DNA of 64,000 nt from Sistotremastrum niveocremeum HHB9708 (GCA_001630475.1 KV419397.1:317758-381757); one strand, 5' to 3'; positions 25,107 through 37,918 are shown, numbered from the stretch's first letter. The notes: a model not told the origin generated them from the sequence alone. Made by a program: numbers and translations.

Positions 25107-26316
25107 ATGTCTTTGCCACCACAGGCCATTTTAACCCCACGCAAGCGGGCTGCATCTCCAGAAGAACCACCATTTTCCCCTTCGAAACGTTTGCGACAAA
25201 CGAATGTTCGCCATCATCCGGCTTATTACTTCCAAGACGGGAATGTCATCTTGCAGCTGCGCGATGTGCAGTTCAGGGTTCATTTTTCTCAGTTATGCAG
25301 AAAATCACAGTTTTTTGAGGAGTTAAGAGAGTCACAACTGGCTGACTCTGGTACGGATGGCGTTCAGCTGTTCGTTTCGGAAGAGGATCCAAGAGACTTT
25401 GAGGCTCTTTTGACTTTTCTGTATGATGGCATGACGTGCGTATACTCCTCTGACTTATTATAGCCACTTATAAGCTTATAGGCTCGTGGAGTCTCCCACT
25501 TTAAACTTCGCGACTCTAGAACCTCTGATTCGTGCAGCCACCAAGTATCGTTTCACCTCGATTCGCGAGTGGGCGATCACCAAGCTTGAGAAGGTTCTTC
25601 CTACGACGCTTGAAGATTTCCATCCCTCGGTTGATGTTGAGAAAGCCACCGCAGCCATACTCCTCGCTCGTCAATGCGACATACCATCTATCCTGAAACC
25701 TGCCTTTTATCGCATGATTCGCTCGGAGAAGTTCACTCTGGAATACGCTCCTGGTTCCGATAGAATCGAAACAGGAAATTTCCCAGTCCCTCAACTTTCG
25801 AGAGGCGACATTCTGCTTGCCGCGAATCTTTCTAGGGTATTCACGAGCCAGTGGTTCGGTATTGCCACTTCCGTCCCGAGTCCTCGCTGCCCAAATACAT
25901 CTTCCAGTTCGAACTCGAACTCGGGACAAAGAAGGACGGAATGTAACAAACTATTCATTAATCTATGGTGGTCACGCGTTGTCAAAAACAGGGCGATATT
26001 CCATGGCGGCGCTTATGATCCTCTTACGGCACTTGATCAGCTCATCGCAATGGATTGGACAGAACAGGGTGTCTGCGCTGATTGCCTGAAATCGGAGAGG
26101 GAAAATTGGATGAAGGAGAAGAGGAGGATCTGGAACGACATGGATAGGTGGATGACTGAGCTGGGAGCGACTCTCTCAGATGGCGATCATCCCGAAACAC
26201 TCAGCTCAACCCCCAGCACTGTTGTTGGCGGAACAAAATCAGAGGAGGGGTCATTAAAAGAACGCAAAACGAGGAGAAGTGTGGAGGCCGAGGAACCCAT
26301 GGATCGAAGTGAATAA
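25107..26316 (+). CDS. BTB/POZ domain protein
   Basis: This is a basidiomycete-type BTB protein, a class often expanded in mushrooms and thought to act in transcription control or as a Cullin-3 adaptor. The N-terminus carries a basic serine/proline segment (TPRKRAASPEEPPFSPSKR). The BTB fold then reads YYFQDGNVILQLRDVQFRVH, LCRKSQFFEEL and DPRDFEALLTFLYDGMT. One intron (donor near 25438, acceptor near 25481) joins ...DGMT to LVESPTLNFATL. After the BTB come the helical segments LIRAATKYRFTSIREWAITK and LLARQCDIPSILKPAFYRM. A C-X2-C (VCADCLKSE) near the end is common in this group, and the tail is charged. No DNA-binding domain is visible. Confidence 0.85.
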
Positions 26317-26520
26317 TCAAAGCTTTTGATTTTTTGTCGCGTTACGTTTTCTATTCATCGCATGCATCATCGTTCAGAATCACCCAGTCATTGTATTGTA
26401 CCGCGCATAATTCCAACACTGTACATGTATCACCCTCGTAATTTCATTGTCGTGCTGCTACATCTTTGCGAACTCGAGCCCAAACGTGCGGACAACCTCG
26501 ATACCAGTATTATAACTCTG

Positions 26521-28014
26521 CTAAGCTTGTAAGACCAATTTAGTGCCGAATACTATATCCCATAATTTACCTGTAGACATAATTAGGGCAAGGCGTAAGT
26601 CAAGGCTTAATTAACGAACTCGTTACACCGAATCCCAATTCATGATTCATGTAGTGATGTGCCAAGTGGTACTTTTTCATATCACGCAAATATGCGGGCA
26701 ACTTCGAATGGTGAAGTCTAATAACACTCAGCACTTGGCCAGATCTCAAAATACGACCTCGAAGAGTTGCTTACGCGTAATGAAGACAATCATAGATAAT
26801 GTCTAGGTCGTGAAGGGGGGTATCAGATGCTCATACAAGATGCGTGATACAGAAAGGAACATACAGAAAGCAAATGCTCCTGAGATTACACCATTTGCAA
26901 TAGGTGCTCCCAAGATTAGATGGGCAAGAGTAGCGATAGGCAAAGATAAAATAATGAGCATGGGAGGTGGCATAACTAATCGTAATCTCCAGAGAGTGTG
27001 AGTACATAACCTGTTGGTGAACGGAGTCCGTTTACCTGTCCATCGGAAGGAAATGATGGATTCCATGCATCATGAAATGTGCAGTTAAGAAGATCCGTGA
27101 ATCAGGCAGCCAGTCATCGATGTGAAAGAAGAGTCGGTGGGTCCCGTATTCGAGGATCGTCCATAGGAAATTTCCAAAGAAGAAAGAAAGGAGAGTTTTG
27201 AGAGTAGAGGCAGGTAAAATCGAAGCTAAGTCCGCGTATTGAGGAATCCATAGAAGAGGTAGGTGGATGTCAGTGAATTGGAGCGAAGACCGGATGAAGA
27301 AATAAAACGCCACTGGCGACCAAAATAAAGGGACGATGTACCAAGAGGTCCGGGTGAAGACCTGCAAGAGAACAATGATAGAGAAGCGAAGGATAGGTTC
27401 GCGAGTCATACCTCCAGGTAATCTGATTCAAACATACGTGCTGAGTGTGCTGAGTGTCTCGGCTGGTGCACTTGCTGCATGTAAAAAGCCTTGCTGTCCA
27501 TGGGTTCAAGTTGGGTGTGTGACTTAGGAGAAGGAAAGCCACAAGAACTCACTTGAAATTCCCTTCCCAGACTTGTCGAACGAGAGGTTTGCTGATATCC
27601 AGGAACTGACATTTGTCCCAGTCTGTCTCTGTATTTCTCGTTCCGAAGTGGAGCTTTTCTGGTGCGACGCCATCTCAAGGACGAGGTAGTGAGGCTCCTT
27701 AGGAGAGACAGTCTGGGTCAAAAATCACCTTCTTTAGGCATAACGGCCTCGGTAATCAATCTTCCAATGACAAAGCTGTCGAGCAGATTGTATGCAGCCT
27801 GGGTATGTTCATGTTCGTCTGCGTCTCTCATGCTCTCTTCGACATCTTTCCCTCCATGTCTCAGAATAATTTCGTGGCCACCAGGATGATCGTCCAAGAA
27901 ACCAGTCAAGTCATAAACGTTCTGTTTGTACGTGACCCAGCAGTCTGTCCTCGCGTTGTGGGTAGCAACGTAGTCTGCAGCGTAGAAGCGAGTTTTATCA
28001 TCAGCGTTGGACAT
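26521..28014 (-). CDS. Fatty acid 2-hydroxylase, SCS7-type, copy A
   Basis: This is an ER enzyme that hydroxylates the alpha carbon of very-long-chain acyl groups in ceramides. The N-terminal cytochrome b5 domain has the heme motif LDDHPGG and the second-ligand region DEHEHTQAAY. The linker NTETDWDKCQFLDISKPLV follows after an intron. The hydroxylase half has membrane segments and the di-iron histidine boxes EYGTHRLFFHIDDWLPDS, HFMMHGIHHFLPMDR and KYHLAHHY. It ends KLWDIVFGTKLVLQA. I start at MSNADDKTRFYAAD, because the frame further upstream begins at GTG and has no similarity to copy B. About six introns fit. All ligand histidines are kept. Copy B lies 590 bp upstream in the same direction. 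Confidence 0.9.
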
Positions 28015-28604
28015 CCTACCTGCTGAGGATTGGGAGAGGGTCCAAAAAAGTAGGCGAGACCGATCGTGTCTCCAGCAAATAAGTAGTTTTGCCGGGCATT
28101 TTGTCTCGATTTTTTCCGCTATAGCAAACAAAGGGCGATTCAGGTCTCGGATCGTGGCCACGTGCAGTGAAGATACCCTTATCAGACGCGGAAAGACTCA
28201 GAAACCGACAATGCCTAGACTTTCACTCTATAATTAGGCTTGGATCAAGGTCAGCGGCGCCCGTTCTGCCCTGAAATGGAAGAAAACAGGTACAGGCACT
28301 GTCAGGCAGGCTTTTAGGTTTAGGCTTTTTCGGACGCGACGAGTCCACGCAAGATAATAAGCTGATTAGTCAGCGAGTCGTCACTGCTTCTTCAAAGTCC
28401 GGCCATGGTGTCGTCCAGATACGAGCTCACGAAGGTGACCATAAAAGTAGTCATTAAGTAGCATGCATTAGAACGTGTGTATACCGAATTGCTAAAGGTA
28501 GTGGTGGTTGCTTCAGAACCGTAATCGAAGCCCTGGAGAAGAAGACAGAATAATACCCAATCACAGGACGACAGAGATAAAAACAAAAGTTTAAATGTTT
28601 AGTT

Positions 28605-30079
28605 CTAAACGGCCAATGCAGTGCCGAAGACGACGTCCCACAGCTTGCCTATCATGAATATTAGTGGTCTGCGAGATAGAAAGACGGATAGCGGGAAACG
28701 CACTGGTCACTCCGAATCCTAACTCGAAGTTTTTGTAATGATGAGCCAAGTGATACTTCTTCATCTCGCGCAAGTATGCTGGCAGTTTGGTGTGGTGCAG
28801 ACTGAGACAAGTTTTAGGATCAGACGCCTCGGTGGGATGGAGGACGAGACTTACGCGTAGTGCATACAATCATAAAGAATGTCTGAAACATGTTGTCAGC
28901 CTAGGATATCAAGGTATGAATGTTCAAAACGTACAGAAGGTAAATGCTCCCGAGATAACACCGTTTGCGATAGGGGTCCCAAAAAGGAAGTACGCAAGAC
29001 GGGTGAATGGGAACGACAAGGCGATGAATAGAGGCGGCGGCATAACCAAGCGCAGTCTGGATTAGACTATTAGCGGAAGCATTGTGGAAAGAGATTGATA
29101 ACACACCTGTCCATAGGCAGATAGTGATGGACACCATGGGTCAGAAAGTGCGCAGTCAAGAAGTAAGGCGAATCCGGCAGCCAGTCATCGATGTGGAAAA
29201 GGAATCGATGCATGCCGTATTCAATGATCGTCCATACGAAGTTTCCGAAGAGGAAGCACATCAGTGTCTTGGAGAAGGAGGATGCAGGGATGAGGGCCAA
29301 GTCGGTGAGCCGAGGAATGAAGAAGACGGAGGGGTAGACGCCAGTGAATTGAAGAGCGGAACGGGTGAAGAGGTATGCAACGACAGGGAGCCAGAAGGTG
29401 GGGATGACATACCAGGAGGTGCGGGTGAAGACCTGTTACAGAAAGTGAGATGGTGGCACGGTTCGATGACTCGAGACAAACCTCCAGATATTCGGGACCA
29501 AACAAACGTGCAGACTGAGCCAAATGTCTCGGCTGATGGACTTGCTGCAAATAGAAGGCTTTGCTGTTTTGAAGGTGAGAACTGAGGAGCGCTCCACAGG
29601 CTGAAAACTTCAACTAACCTGAAGTTGCTCTCCCAGACCTGTCGAAGTAGGGGCTTCCGAAGATCCAAGAATTGACATTTCTCAAAGTCAGTCTCAGTGT
29701 TGGTGTCATCAGGGTGGAAGTCTTCCGTTGCAACCCAATCTGAAGAAAAAGAGGTTGGCTGCGGAAATATGACACGAAGCAATAGAAACACACCATCGCT
29801 GACAATGGTCTCGTTTGTACCGAGTCTCCCAATGACGAACTCTTCCATCATGTCATAGGCAGCGTCCGTGTGGTCATGTTCATTTGAGTCTTCCATGATC
29901 TCCTCGACGTCTTTGCCGCCATATTTGAGAATGAGGTCGTCACCACCAGGATGATCGTCCAAGAAGCCAGTCACGTCGTAAACTTTGCCCTTGCGCGTGA
30001 TCCAGCAGTCTTTACGAGAGGTGTGCTGAGCAATGTCCTCTGCAGCATAGATGCGCGACCGGTTACGAGTGGTGGCCAT
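28605..30079 (-). CDS. Fatty acid 2-hydroxylase, SCS7-type, copy B
   Basis: A second full SCS7-type gene in tandem with copy A, with the same domain order. It starts MATTRNRSRIYAAEDIAQH. The cytochrome b5 motifs are LDDHPGG and NEHDHTDAAY. The linker is NTETDFEKCQFLDLRKPLLR. The histidine boxes are EYGMHRFLFHIDDWLPDS, HFLTHGVHHYLPMDR and KYHLAHHY, followed by NFELGFGVTS. It ends KLWDVVFGTALAV. By hand count, 48 of 76 aligned residues in the cytochrome b5 half match copy A, so the duplication is not recent. Nothing suggests that either copy is broken. They may differ in expression or chain-length preference, which is inference. Confidence 0.9.
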
Positions 30080-30494
30080 GGTGGTGAATGCCTGGAGAGA
30101 CTGGGCGAACCCGGGGCAAGCAAAAGTGGACCGATGTTTTTCGGCCCGACTTCAGCCGACGCAGCCGTGTTTGTTCTGCATAAATAAAGAAAATATTCTC
30201 GGCACGATTATCTTGAGTATTTTCTTCCGGATGGGAAAAATTCCCTAATGAGCGTTGCTAGCATCGACGTCATAACCATGGAAGCGAACACATGTTTTCA
30301 TGACTGAATCTAGCGAAGAACGGCGAGAAATGGGGGTGTTATCGCGATCGAGCCGGATAGGCGCGTATATGCGCTATGACGTAGCTTTGGCAGGCCGACA
30401 TATATACTTCTCGACGGAATCAAGTCGATTCTTCAAGGTCTTCCCTCCTTTGCTTCCATCACCCACTCTCTGCTCGCTCCCCGCAACGCCCGCC

Positions 30495-31886
30495 ATGTCG
30501 CTCCCGACGTCCATGAAAGCACTCTGGTACAACGCGGTCAGTTTAACGCGTCCATCCACTGTTTTGTTGTTCTTATCGTGGATGTAGCCAAGAGATTTCG
30601 AAATCAAGCAAGTGCCGGTCCCTGACGTTGGCGACGACGACGTGCTCCTGAAAGGTGGGATCCAGTTGATCTCTCAAGCGTTTGACTGATAGCAGCTTAG
30701 TCTCTTGTTGCGGTATACACGGCGTCTTTTTAACCGCCCGTCATGTCTTCTCATGCCCGATGCAGGTGTATGCGGCACGGATGCGCATATCCATGAAGGA
30801 GAGTTCATCTCAAGGTTTCCCGTAAGCCGAAAAGTAATCGTATAGCTCCACGGCAACTGACTTCTTGAAAGCTCATCCCTGGACACGAGTCCATCGGCAA
30901 GATTGTCAAGATGGGCAAGAACGTCAAAGGCTTCGAAATAGGGGACCGTTGTGTAGCTGATGTCGGCATCACCGTGAGCCGTCCACCCCGTATAGCGCCC
31001 TTCTCAATCTCAAACGAATCCAGTGTGGAAGCTGCTTCTTCTGCCGCCGTGGCGAAACCTTGCTCTGCGAAAACTTCAATTCTCGAGGCGTGACGTTGCC
31101 AGGTGGCTTTGCTGAATACATCGCATATCAGCAAGACAAATTATACAAGATCCACAATCTCACCGACGAAGAGGCCACTCTCCTCGAACCCGCTGCGTGT
31201 GCAATCCACGGACTCGACAAACTTCGTCCACCCGTCGGCGTCGAAGTTCTCATGCTGGGAGCGGGTCCTACTGGTCTTATTTTCGCCCAACTGCTCAAAC
31301 AAAACGGTGCCCACAAAGTCGTCCTCGCTGCGAACAAGGGAACCAAAATGGATCTCGCCAAGAAGTTGAATGCGGCCGACGTCTATATCGAGCTCGATCG
31401 CCAGAACCCTGAAGCCCAGTGGGAACAGATCAAGAAGGACTACCCCTACGGCTTCGATGTAGTCGTGGAAGCCACGGGTGTGGAGAAATTGGCCAACGAC
31501 TCTATCAACTACGTCAGACGGGGCGGAACACTGATGATCTACGGCGTGTACGAGAACAAGGCTCTCGTGCATTGGCCACCTGCCAAGATCTTTGGTGATG
31601 AAATCAGGGTAAGGCTCTTCTGATCAATGAAAGACGCGTGCTCACTATCGACACAGATCATCGGTTCCTTCTCTCAAACGTACTGCTTCCCCCGAGCAGT
31701 CGCTTATTTGGACAGTGGCAAGATCAACGTTAAAGGGATGGTGACCGACATCTTCAGTCTGGATGACTACCAGGGGGCACTGGACAAGATGAATTCGAGG
31801 TAGGTTTCTGAACAACCCTGCATCTGGTCCTTCTCATCTCATCCCCTTTTCCCAGACAATGTCTCAAGATTGCCATCAAGCCTTGA
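30495..31886 (+). CDS. Zinc-dependent alcohol/polyol dehydrogenase (arabinitol/sorbitol DH-like)
   Basis: This is a medium-chain dehydrogenase that uses a nicotinamide cofactor to oxidise a polyol or reduce a ketose in the cytosol. The N-terminus is [14 protein letters not shown], joined over an intron to [19 protein letters not shown]. The catalytic zinc region is [15 protein letters not shown] with GHESIGKIV. The structural-zinc cysteines are all present in [15 protein letters not shown], which is formed by splicing the intron at about 30971-31020. The Rossmann motif is [13 protein letters not shown]. The [12 protein letters not shown] form is like fungal D-arabinitol and sorbitol dehydrogenases, so a polyol substrate is likely but unproven. 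Gene length and motif order are normal. Confidence 0.85.
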
Positions 31887-32194
31887 GGACGCAGTCGCAT
31901 TACAGTATCGCATGAGAAAACTTCGGAGAATGGACAACGTTGAAGCGAGACGAAAGTGCATTTATGATGGGCTGGAGGTCTGAGGCTACTGTTACCATCC
32001 ATTTGTATGTATACCGCGTGATAGTCTGGCAGAATCAAGACAACCCTGGTGGTTGTATAAGTAAACGTGTGATTCGCATGGATGCATCGAGTGGTTGAGG
32101 ACCGAGCGGCTAAATTGAAGGTCGCGCCCCTGCTCTGTCTTGACATCAAGGCTTTGGTAAAGAAAGCGTTGCTCGTTTTTCTTGCTATAAATTT

Positions 32195-34472
32195 ATGCTC
32201 TTCGCTCCGTTCATATCTCTATTATCACCCATCACAACTGCCCTATTTCCTCAATATTACTCCGCTGAAACGTCTGGAAATATGGTTATGATCCAGAAGA
32301 TGCCTGCTCGTGAAGTTCCTTTGGACGTTGATGGATACCCCATGGCTCCTCCTGAGCTTGTACTGGAACAAGTTCATGTCTATGCTCGACACGGTGCGTT
32401 GATAGTCATCTGGTAACGAGGCGAGGCTGACCTCTGGCAAGGCGAACGGACGCCAGTGGGTGTTCGACTGGTTGATCCTCCTGCCTCCATTCCTCAGCAT
32501 TGGTAAGGAACCAGATTTCTATGTCATATCCCGGGCTGTGGCTGATGACACGACTGAGAAGGACGATGTGTCAAAACGGAAGACAATTCCGAGCAGCTGT
32601 CGCTGGATCACATGCGCTCGACGAAACTTCTATCCAACAACACGATGCCAGTTTGCTGCTGAGGAGAGCTGTAGAGCGGAGAGATGGGAGTTTCCATGAT
32701 TCTGAATGGTGTGTTCCTATCACTTGCGTAATTTTATTAGCAGCTGATTGAGTGAGAAATGAAGCATGTTGGGTGAACTTACGGATATTGGACGTGCCGT
32801 GAGTTGTCATCTGCCTTTGCTCCTCTCGATGATTTTACTATCTATCCATAGACGACATACAATCTAGGCGTCGCACTACGGAAATTATACGTCGACAAGT
32901 GAGCCTCATCAGCAGTCTTCCCATAGCTCTTCGCTGGGGTAAGATCATATTCAAACATCCACTTCTTTCCTTCCAATTTCCAGATTGAATTTCTTGCCGG
33001 ATCGTATTGGTCATGAAGGACACGTTTATTTTAGGTGAAGCTGTTTTCATTTCAGTGACTCACTATGACGCACTGACCTTCCCTGAATGATCAGGTCGAC
33101 ACAAGTTCCTCGTACGATCGAATCATTGCAACAGATCGTCCACGGGTTATATCCGACCACGAAATACGACAATGGCATCGTACCACGCATTCTGATACGG
33201 TATGAGACTCGGCGTGAGCTATTTGCACATACTTGGGCTGACCATCCTAATATTCAAGAAATCCGCGAGACGAGAATCTACTGGGAAACACCATGGCATG
33301 TAGACGCTTAGAAGTGCTGAATGCAGGATTTGCTATTGGTCTGTCTGCCTGATATCTTCTCATTATATCCGTATTGACTCCGAGTCAGCCGCCGCTAAGG
33401 CAATGGAACATACATTAGAACCATTAGACGAAAAGCTTTCAAAATACATTCGAGGAAACCCCATCCGCATAGTAAGTTCTATGACACTCAGTGTCATCCG
33501 ATCGCTGAATTCGGCTCAGGATGGACAACCGAGGCTGTCGGGAATATTTGACACCGTAAGTCTGGCTATTTTTTGTGGAAAATATGAATGGTCACCCACC
33601 GCCTTTATTCAGGTACGGAGTGCGCAAGCTAACGGCGTGAAAGTGCCACCAGAATTCCACGATAAAGCGATAATGGACACGATTGTAAATCATCTGACAG
33701 TCAAAACAATCACAACCGTACTCACTCTACTCAACAGGAACGCGCCGTCGTTACCGAGTGGTTTGCGGGCTGTATGCTTGGTTCATAGCTTGCCGAGGAC
33801 CTGAATCTGACCCCGATTTGATCTGTAGATAAAACGGAAGAATTTCGGCGCCTAGCTATGGGTCGATTACTGGATGACCTCTCCCGAAAGATGACGCACA
33901 AGGCCGATTACGGGGAGAAAGACCCGCTCAAAATCTTAGTAAGAGTAACTATTCCAAGTGTGGTGATGTGAAATTTGAGGAATGGCGGCAGATTCATAGT
34001 ACACATGATACGGCGCTTGCCGGCCTTGCTTCGACACTCGACGTGTTTGACGAAAGGTGAGCTGATTTCATAGATTAACTTCGGTTTTCTGATGTTGACT
34101 TCTTTAGATGGCCTGCATTTACGGCCTCCATCACCTTCGAACTCTTCCGAAAAGTGGAGCCTGAATCTCCGAAGTCATTCTTGCAAAGTCTTTTTGGAAC
34201 CTTTGCACCAACGTCATCCAAGCGGACGTCAGAACATTGTGAGTTAAATATATTATAGATACACATGGATAATCCGCTGAAGGTACGCAGTCGTTCGCAT
34301 GCGATATCAAAATCGCAATTTGAGCCTACCATTCTGCTTTGAAGAAGGCAGTCACCTGAAGGGTTCGCCCGAATTCTGTACATTGACTGCCTTCCAACAA
34401 AGAGTGAAAGAGTTAACTCCTCAAGATTGGGAGAAGGACTGTCTTACAGCAGCCTCTCATACACGATCATAG
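32195..34472 (+). CDS. Histidine acid phosphatase
   Basis: This is a branch-2 histidine phosphatase, related to lysosomal and prostatic acid phosphatases. It hydrolyses phosphate monoesters through a phosphohistidine. The active site RHGERTP appears when the intron at about 32394-32440 is removed, giving LEQVHVYARHGERTPVGVRL. The C-terminal acid/base motif is HDTALAGLASTLDVFDERWP. The protein ends with the block QRVKELTPQDWEKDCLTAAS. My start at MLFAPFISLLSPITTALFP gives a hydrophobic leader that could be a signal peptide but lacks a basic n-region. A later start at MVMIQKMPAREV (32284) is possible. At least ten introns interrupt it. Both catalytic histidine motifs are present. Confidence 0.82.
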
Positions 34473-34847
34473 ACGTCGACACGGGTGCGAGATAGGCGCC
34501 GAGTGTTGATTTTACTGTTAGACTTGGATTTAATCTTTACAGTATATATACTGCCTGCCTGTTTGAGCACATTAACGAGTGTATCACCGAAAGTCGATGA
34601 TAGGACACTTGGATCCAAGTAGTCAATTTGCATTGGCCCACCTAAGCATCGGCGCGCTGAGGTCTTAGGAAGCGGTGCATTAAGTGATCATATCATAGAA
34701 GCGATGACATTATCGTACAGAAGGTATAACGAGAGATAACGAGAAAGAAAGAAGTCGCGGTATCTACATGTCCGTGTAGTATTGTCTACTTGATTTTGAT
34801 CTGCGCAACACTGGGGGCTATCTACGATCGAGCCAATGCCTAACGAT

Positions 34848-35887
34848 TTAAGCAGACGCGACACCCAGCTGCGACAGCGGTATGGGACCTGCGAGTCTGG
34901 CCAACTTTGCGCCGCCGGAGCGGATGCAATAACTACCGTCGCTGGCAGGTCGATATCCGGGCTTGCAGCTAGAGACCTGGCACTTGGAAGACGCGCACTG
35001 GACACTGAGTACGTTGGGAATAGCGGCGCAGTTCTGGCCATCGGCGGTGGTCAAGGAACGGGTGCCATTGTGATTGGTCACAGGTGTCGAACAGCCACCG
35101 CCTGATAAGGAAAGAAAAGGTCAGGATGAGAAGCAGAACGAGGAAGAAAGTGACGAACAGTTTTCTAAATCGGATGAAGTATCAAGGCACTCAGATCTGC
35201 CGAACTGCCCGGGTACACCGCAAGCAGTGGTGCCTTTCTTGCAGCGATGGACGAGGGGTCGGAGATCCGCACGCTTTCTCATACCGGAACCCGCACGCTT
35301 GACATGTGCGACACATCCGCTGCCGTTATCGAAATATCCGGCGTTGCAGTTGGTCGCACAACTGTTGCAAGGATCGGTGAAATGAGCGTTGCTTGGCAAC
35401 AAGCAAGTCAAAGCGCCTGGGCTGCGAGTAACCTGATCGTGATATAAGCTCAAAGCCATGTGAACAAGCGACGAATAAACATACAAGAGATTCAATCGCA
35501 TTGTGCACATCACCCGCAGGTGACAGCGCATCGAGTTGGGCAGCATCGGGCGACGAATTGATGAAATTGTCGATGTCCGAGACGCACAGACACTTGCCAC
35601 TAGGGACAACGGTCTCGCCCTCGGATCGTGAAGTGAGGTCTTGCTCAGTAAATGCGCTAATGAAAATTAAGGAGAGTCGCCGACAAACAGAAAATGTGAA
35701 CGTACCAGGTATCAGTCACCGAGCTGCGCCTAGAAGTGAACATGTCTTCAGTGGTTGAACCACGTCGGGAGTAGAGGCTGTCGCTAGAGTCACGACGACC
35801 TGGATACACGAAGGCAGAAGTGCCAGCGGATGCAGAGGCAGAGGCAGGAGCGAACAGAGCAAGTGCGACAATCCAAGCTGAGTGCAT
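34848..35887 (-). CDS. Secreted cysteine-rich protein with CPL1-like domain
   Basis: The N-terminus MHSAWIVALALFAPASASAS is a clear signal peptide. After a serine/arginine-rich stretch the mature part has scattered cysteines (SGKCLCVSDIDNF, CNSCATNCNAGYFDNG). The C-terminal domain matches the fungal CPL1-like family: CKKGTTACGVPG, SECLDTSSDLENCGGCSTPV, NCAAIPNVLSVQC, then CQVSSCKPGYRPASDGSYC. The GGC join is made by splicing the intron near 35100-35155. CPL1 of Cryptococcus is a secreted protein linked to capsule and virulence, but in mushrooms the role is unknown. I see no GPI-anchor signal. About four introns are present. Confidence 0.85.
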
Positions 35888-37918
35888 GATTGTGGAAAGG
35901 AGAAGAGGGATGGTTAGATTGGAAAGTCAAGTGATGGTTTATATGCAAGTCAAGATTCAAAGACAGCGGCATGTCGAGGGGTTGCAGGCTTGGTAGGAGA
36001 ATGTGGAGTGGAAGTTTCTGAAGACTTGGATCCACATGGTAGGAGGTCGGTACATCATTTGAACACTCCAGTATCTAGAATAGTCCAAGCCGCCGGATGA
36101 GAAAGGGGACGAAAATTAAGGAGTCAAATTGCTTTTCGACCTCCCGGCTCAATGCTTAGCGTTCGCACCAGACGATGACGCATAGCAGACAACCCTATTT
36201 GAGATCTTATTTTGATTATCTTTCTCTCCCAATCATGCGTTTTTGCCAGAGCTGAGCCTCGTTGAACTGCTGCGAAACCTTGCTCATTCGGCAGTCATCG
36301 GCAACGCTTTCGTGTGTCTCGGACCAGTGAATCATAGTGAGGCTCGGGATGTCGCCCAATAAGTGTAATTGAAAGAAAACTCGATCAGTCGGTGGTTAAT
36401 CGACCGGCTCTGAGTCAGGGGCTTTGTGATGCAGACGAGCGGAACGAAGAAGTCGGCAAAGGCCGGCACAACCTCGAAAAGGAGAACTTCCGAAAATGGA
36501 GATATAGCATCGAGAGCCGCCACTACATCGATGCCATGGATCTACACTGGGGGGCTCGGGCCGTACGGACGCGTGTATTTTTATCATCTCCCGCTTTTTC
36601 CAGCTCCATGTGGTGCGTCAGGTCCGGCATTTTCTTCAACATTGGCGGAATGTTCGCGCGCACTGCCAGTGGCAAACTGGCTGACTGGCAGTCACAGTGC
36701 GGTCATTGGTATGGCAATATTACCAGCTGATCACCAGTTCGGGTCACTATCTGCTGAATAAACTGAAGAAAACAACAGTACATATGATTAGCAACGGAAG
36801 TAGGACAACTAGATCTGCCATTGCTATTTAGAATAGACCATACTTAATAGTGTACAGCTCGGGGAATTCGAACTGGCCTGACACATAAAATGTTTAAGCT
36901 AGACCCATTCTTTCCCATGTGATTTAACATCCCCTCAGTTTTTATCGGAGGACATCGTCTGCTTTCACGTGGATTCAAACTCCTAACGCCTCAGATTCGA
37001 AGGATGAGCCATTATGTGGTGGGGTAGCGACAGTAGTCTGTAGAATAACCATGTAAGAGACTGACCTTTCGTAAGTAGGCAATAAGAGTCATTTGCATGC
37101 TTCAAGAGTAAGCAGATCTAAGCCACGGCCAGCAATTTCCAGAAAGTAACAACCGAGTTTGGTCGGCTCCGAGTCTCATCCAACTGCCAGTGGGGTCGTG
37201 AACTTTTGAAATGAACGGATTTATTAGCCCACTTTTTAGTGATACACTTACAACAGGCGTCTATATATATGGCACTACCCCGAAAAATATATAGCGTGGC
37301 CGGTGTTTTCGTCCTGTATGATAAAAAGCTCGAGATATCCGGCGAATGCAGGTAGTGTAAAACTCGAGGTGAAGCGGGTTCGATCTGAATTCCGCACGAC
37401 ACCCCGTTTTTGGGACATTTATTCCTCCACCATAGTACACCCTCATCAGCGCGAAGGATGTCTCGGTTTTTCCGATAGATGAGATAAATACTATATTAAA
37501 TAGCAGGGTGAAACTCCCGATGGCAACCGCAGGCCGCTCGGGGGGAGTTCTCATCCACGCCTCCGGGTTGCGGGCCGGCAACTTCGACTTCCGTTAGCAC
37601 TTCTTGGCAGTATCTTAGACTACGCTCGTCGCTCTAGGCAATGCTTCTCAGCCACTGATTCTTATTTTCAGCGTGCAATTTTTTCAGAGTACCATTGTGC
37701 TAATCCGGACATTATTCGAGCATTACCGGTATAATAGCTCAGCCTTCAAAAAGGTCAAAACATCTCTTGTTCCGGATTCAACCAATAAGCGCGGAAAGGA
37801 CACTTTCACCGGCAGGAGCTTTAGGGCTGTCTTTGAGTCCAACGAACTCAGCGATGTAAAAGCCTCGATAGAGACTACGTACAAACTATGGATGTAAAGA
37901 ACGGTTAGGTCTTCTGGC
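35888..37918. other. 2-kb intergenic region before tRNA-Val
   Basis: No gene I can defend. The best open frame is 36426-36761 (+, 111 codons), with a basic start MMQTSGTKKSAKAGTTSKRR, but no known domain. A 9-bp inverted repeat (ACTGCCAGT at 36662-36670 and ACTGGCAGT at 36684-36692) could form a hairpin. An A/T-rich stretch with TATATATATGG lies near 37261-37271. The remainder shows nothing notable. Confidence 0.4.

Noticed and set aside
36426-36600. Faint resemblance to Sec61 beta (basic tail, then a YTGGLGP segment)
   Set aside because: No hydrophobic C-terminal membrane segment follows in any frame and the key PGLKVDP motif is absent.
36950-37020. tRNA-like stretch with a GATTCAAACTCC T-loop look
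   Set aside because: The flanking bases do not form a five-pair T-stem and no anticodon or acceptor stem can be built on either strand.
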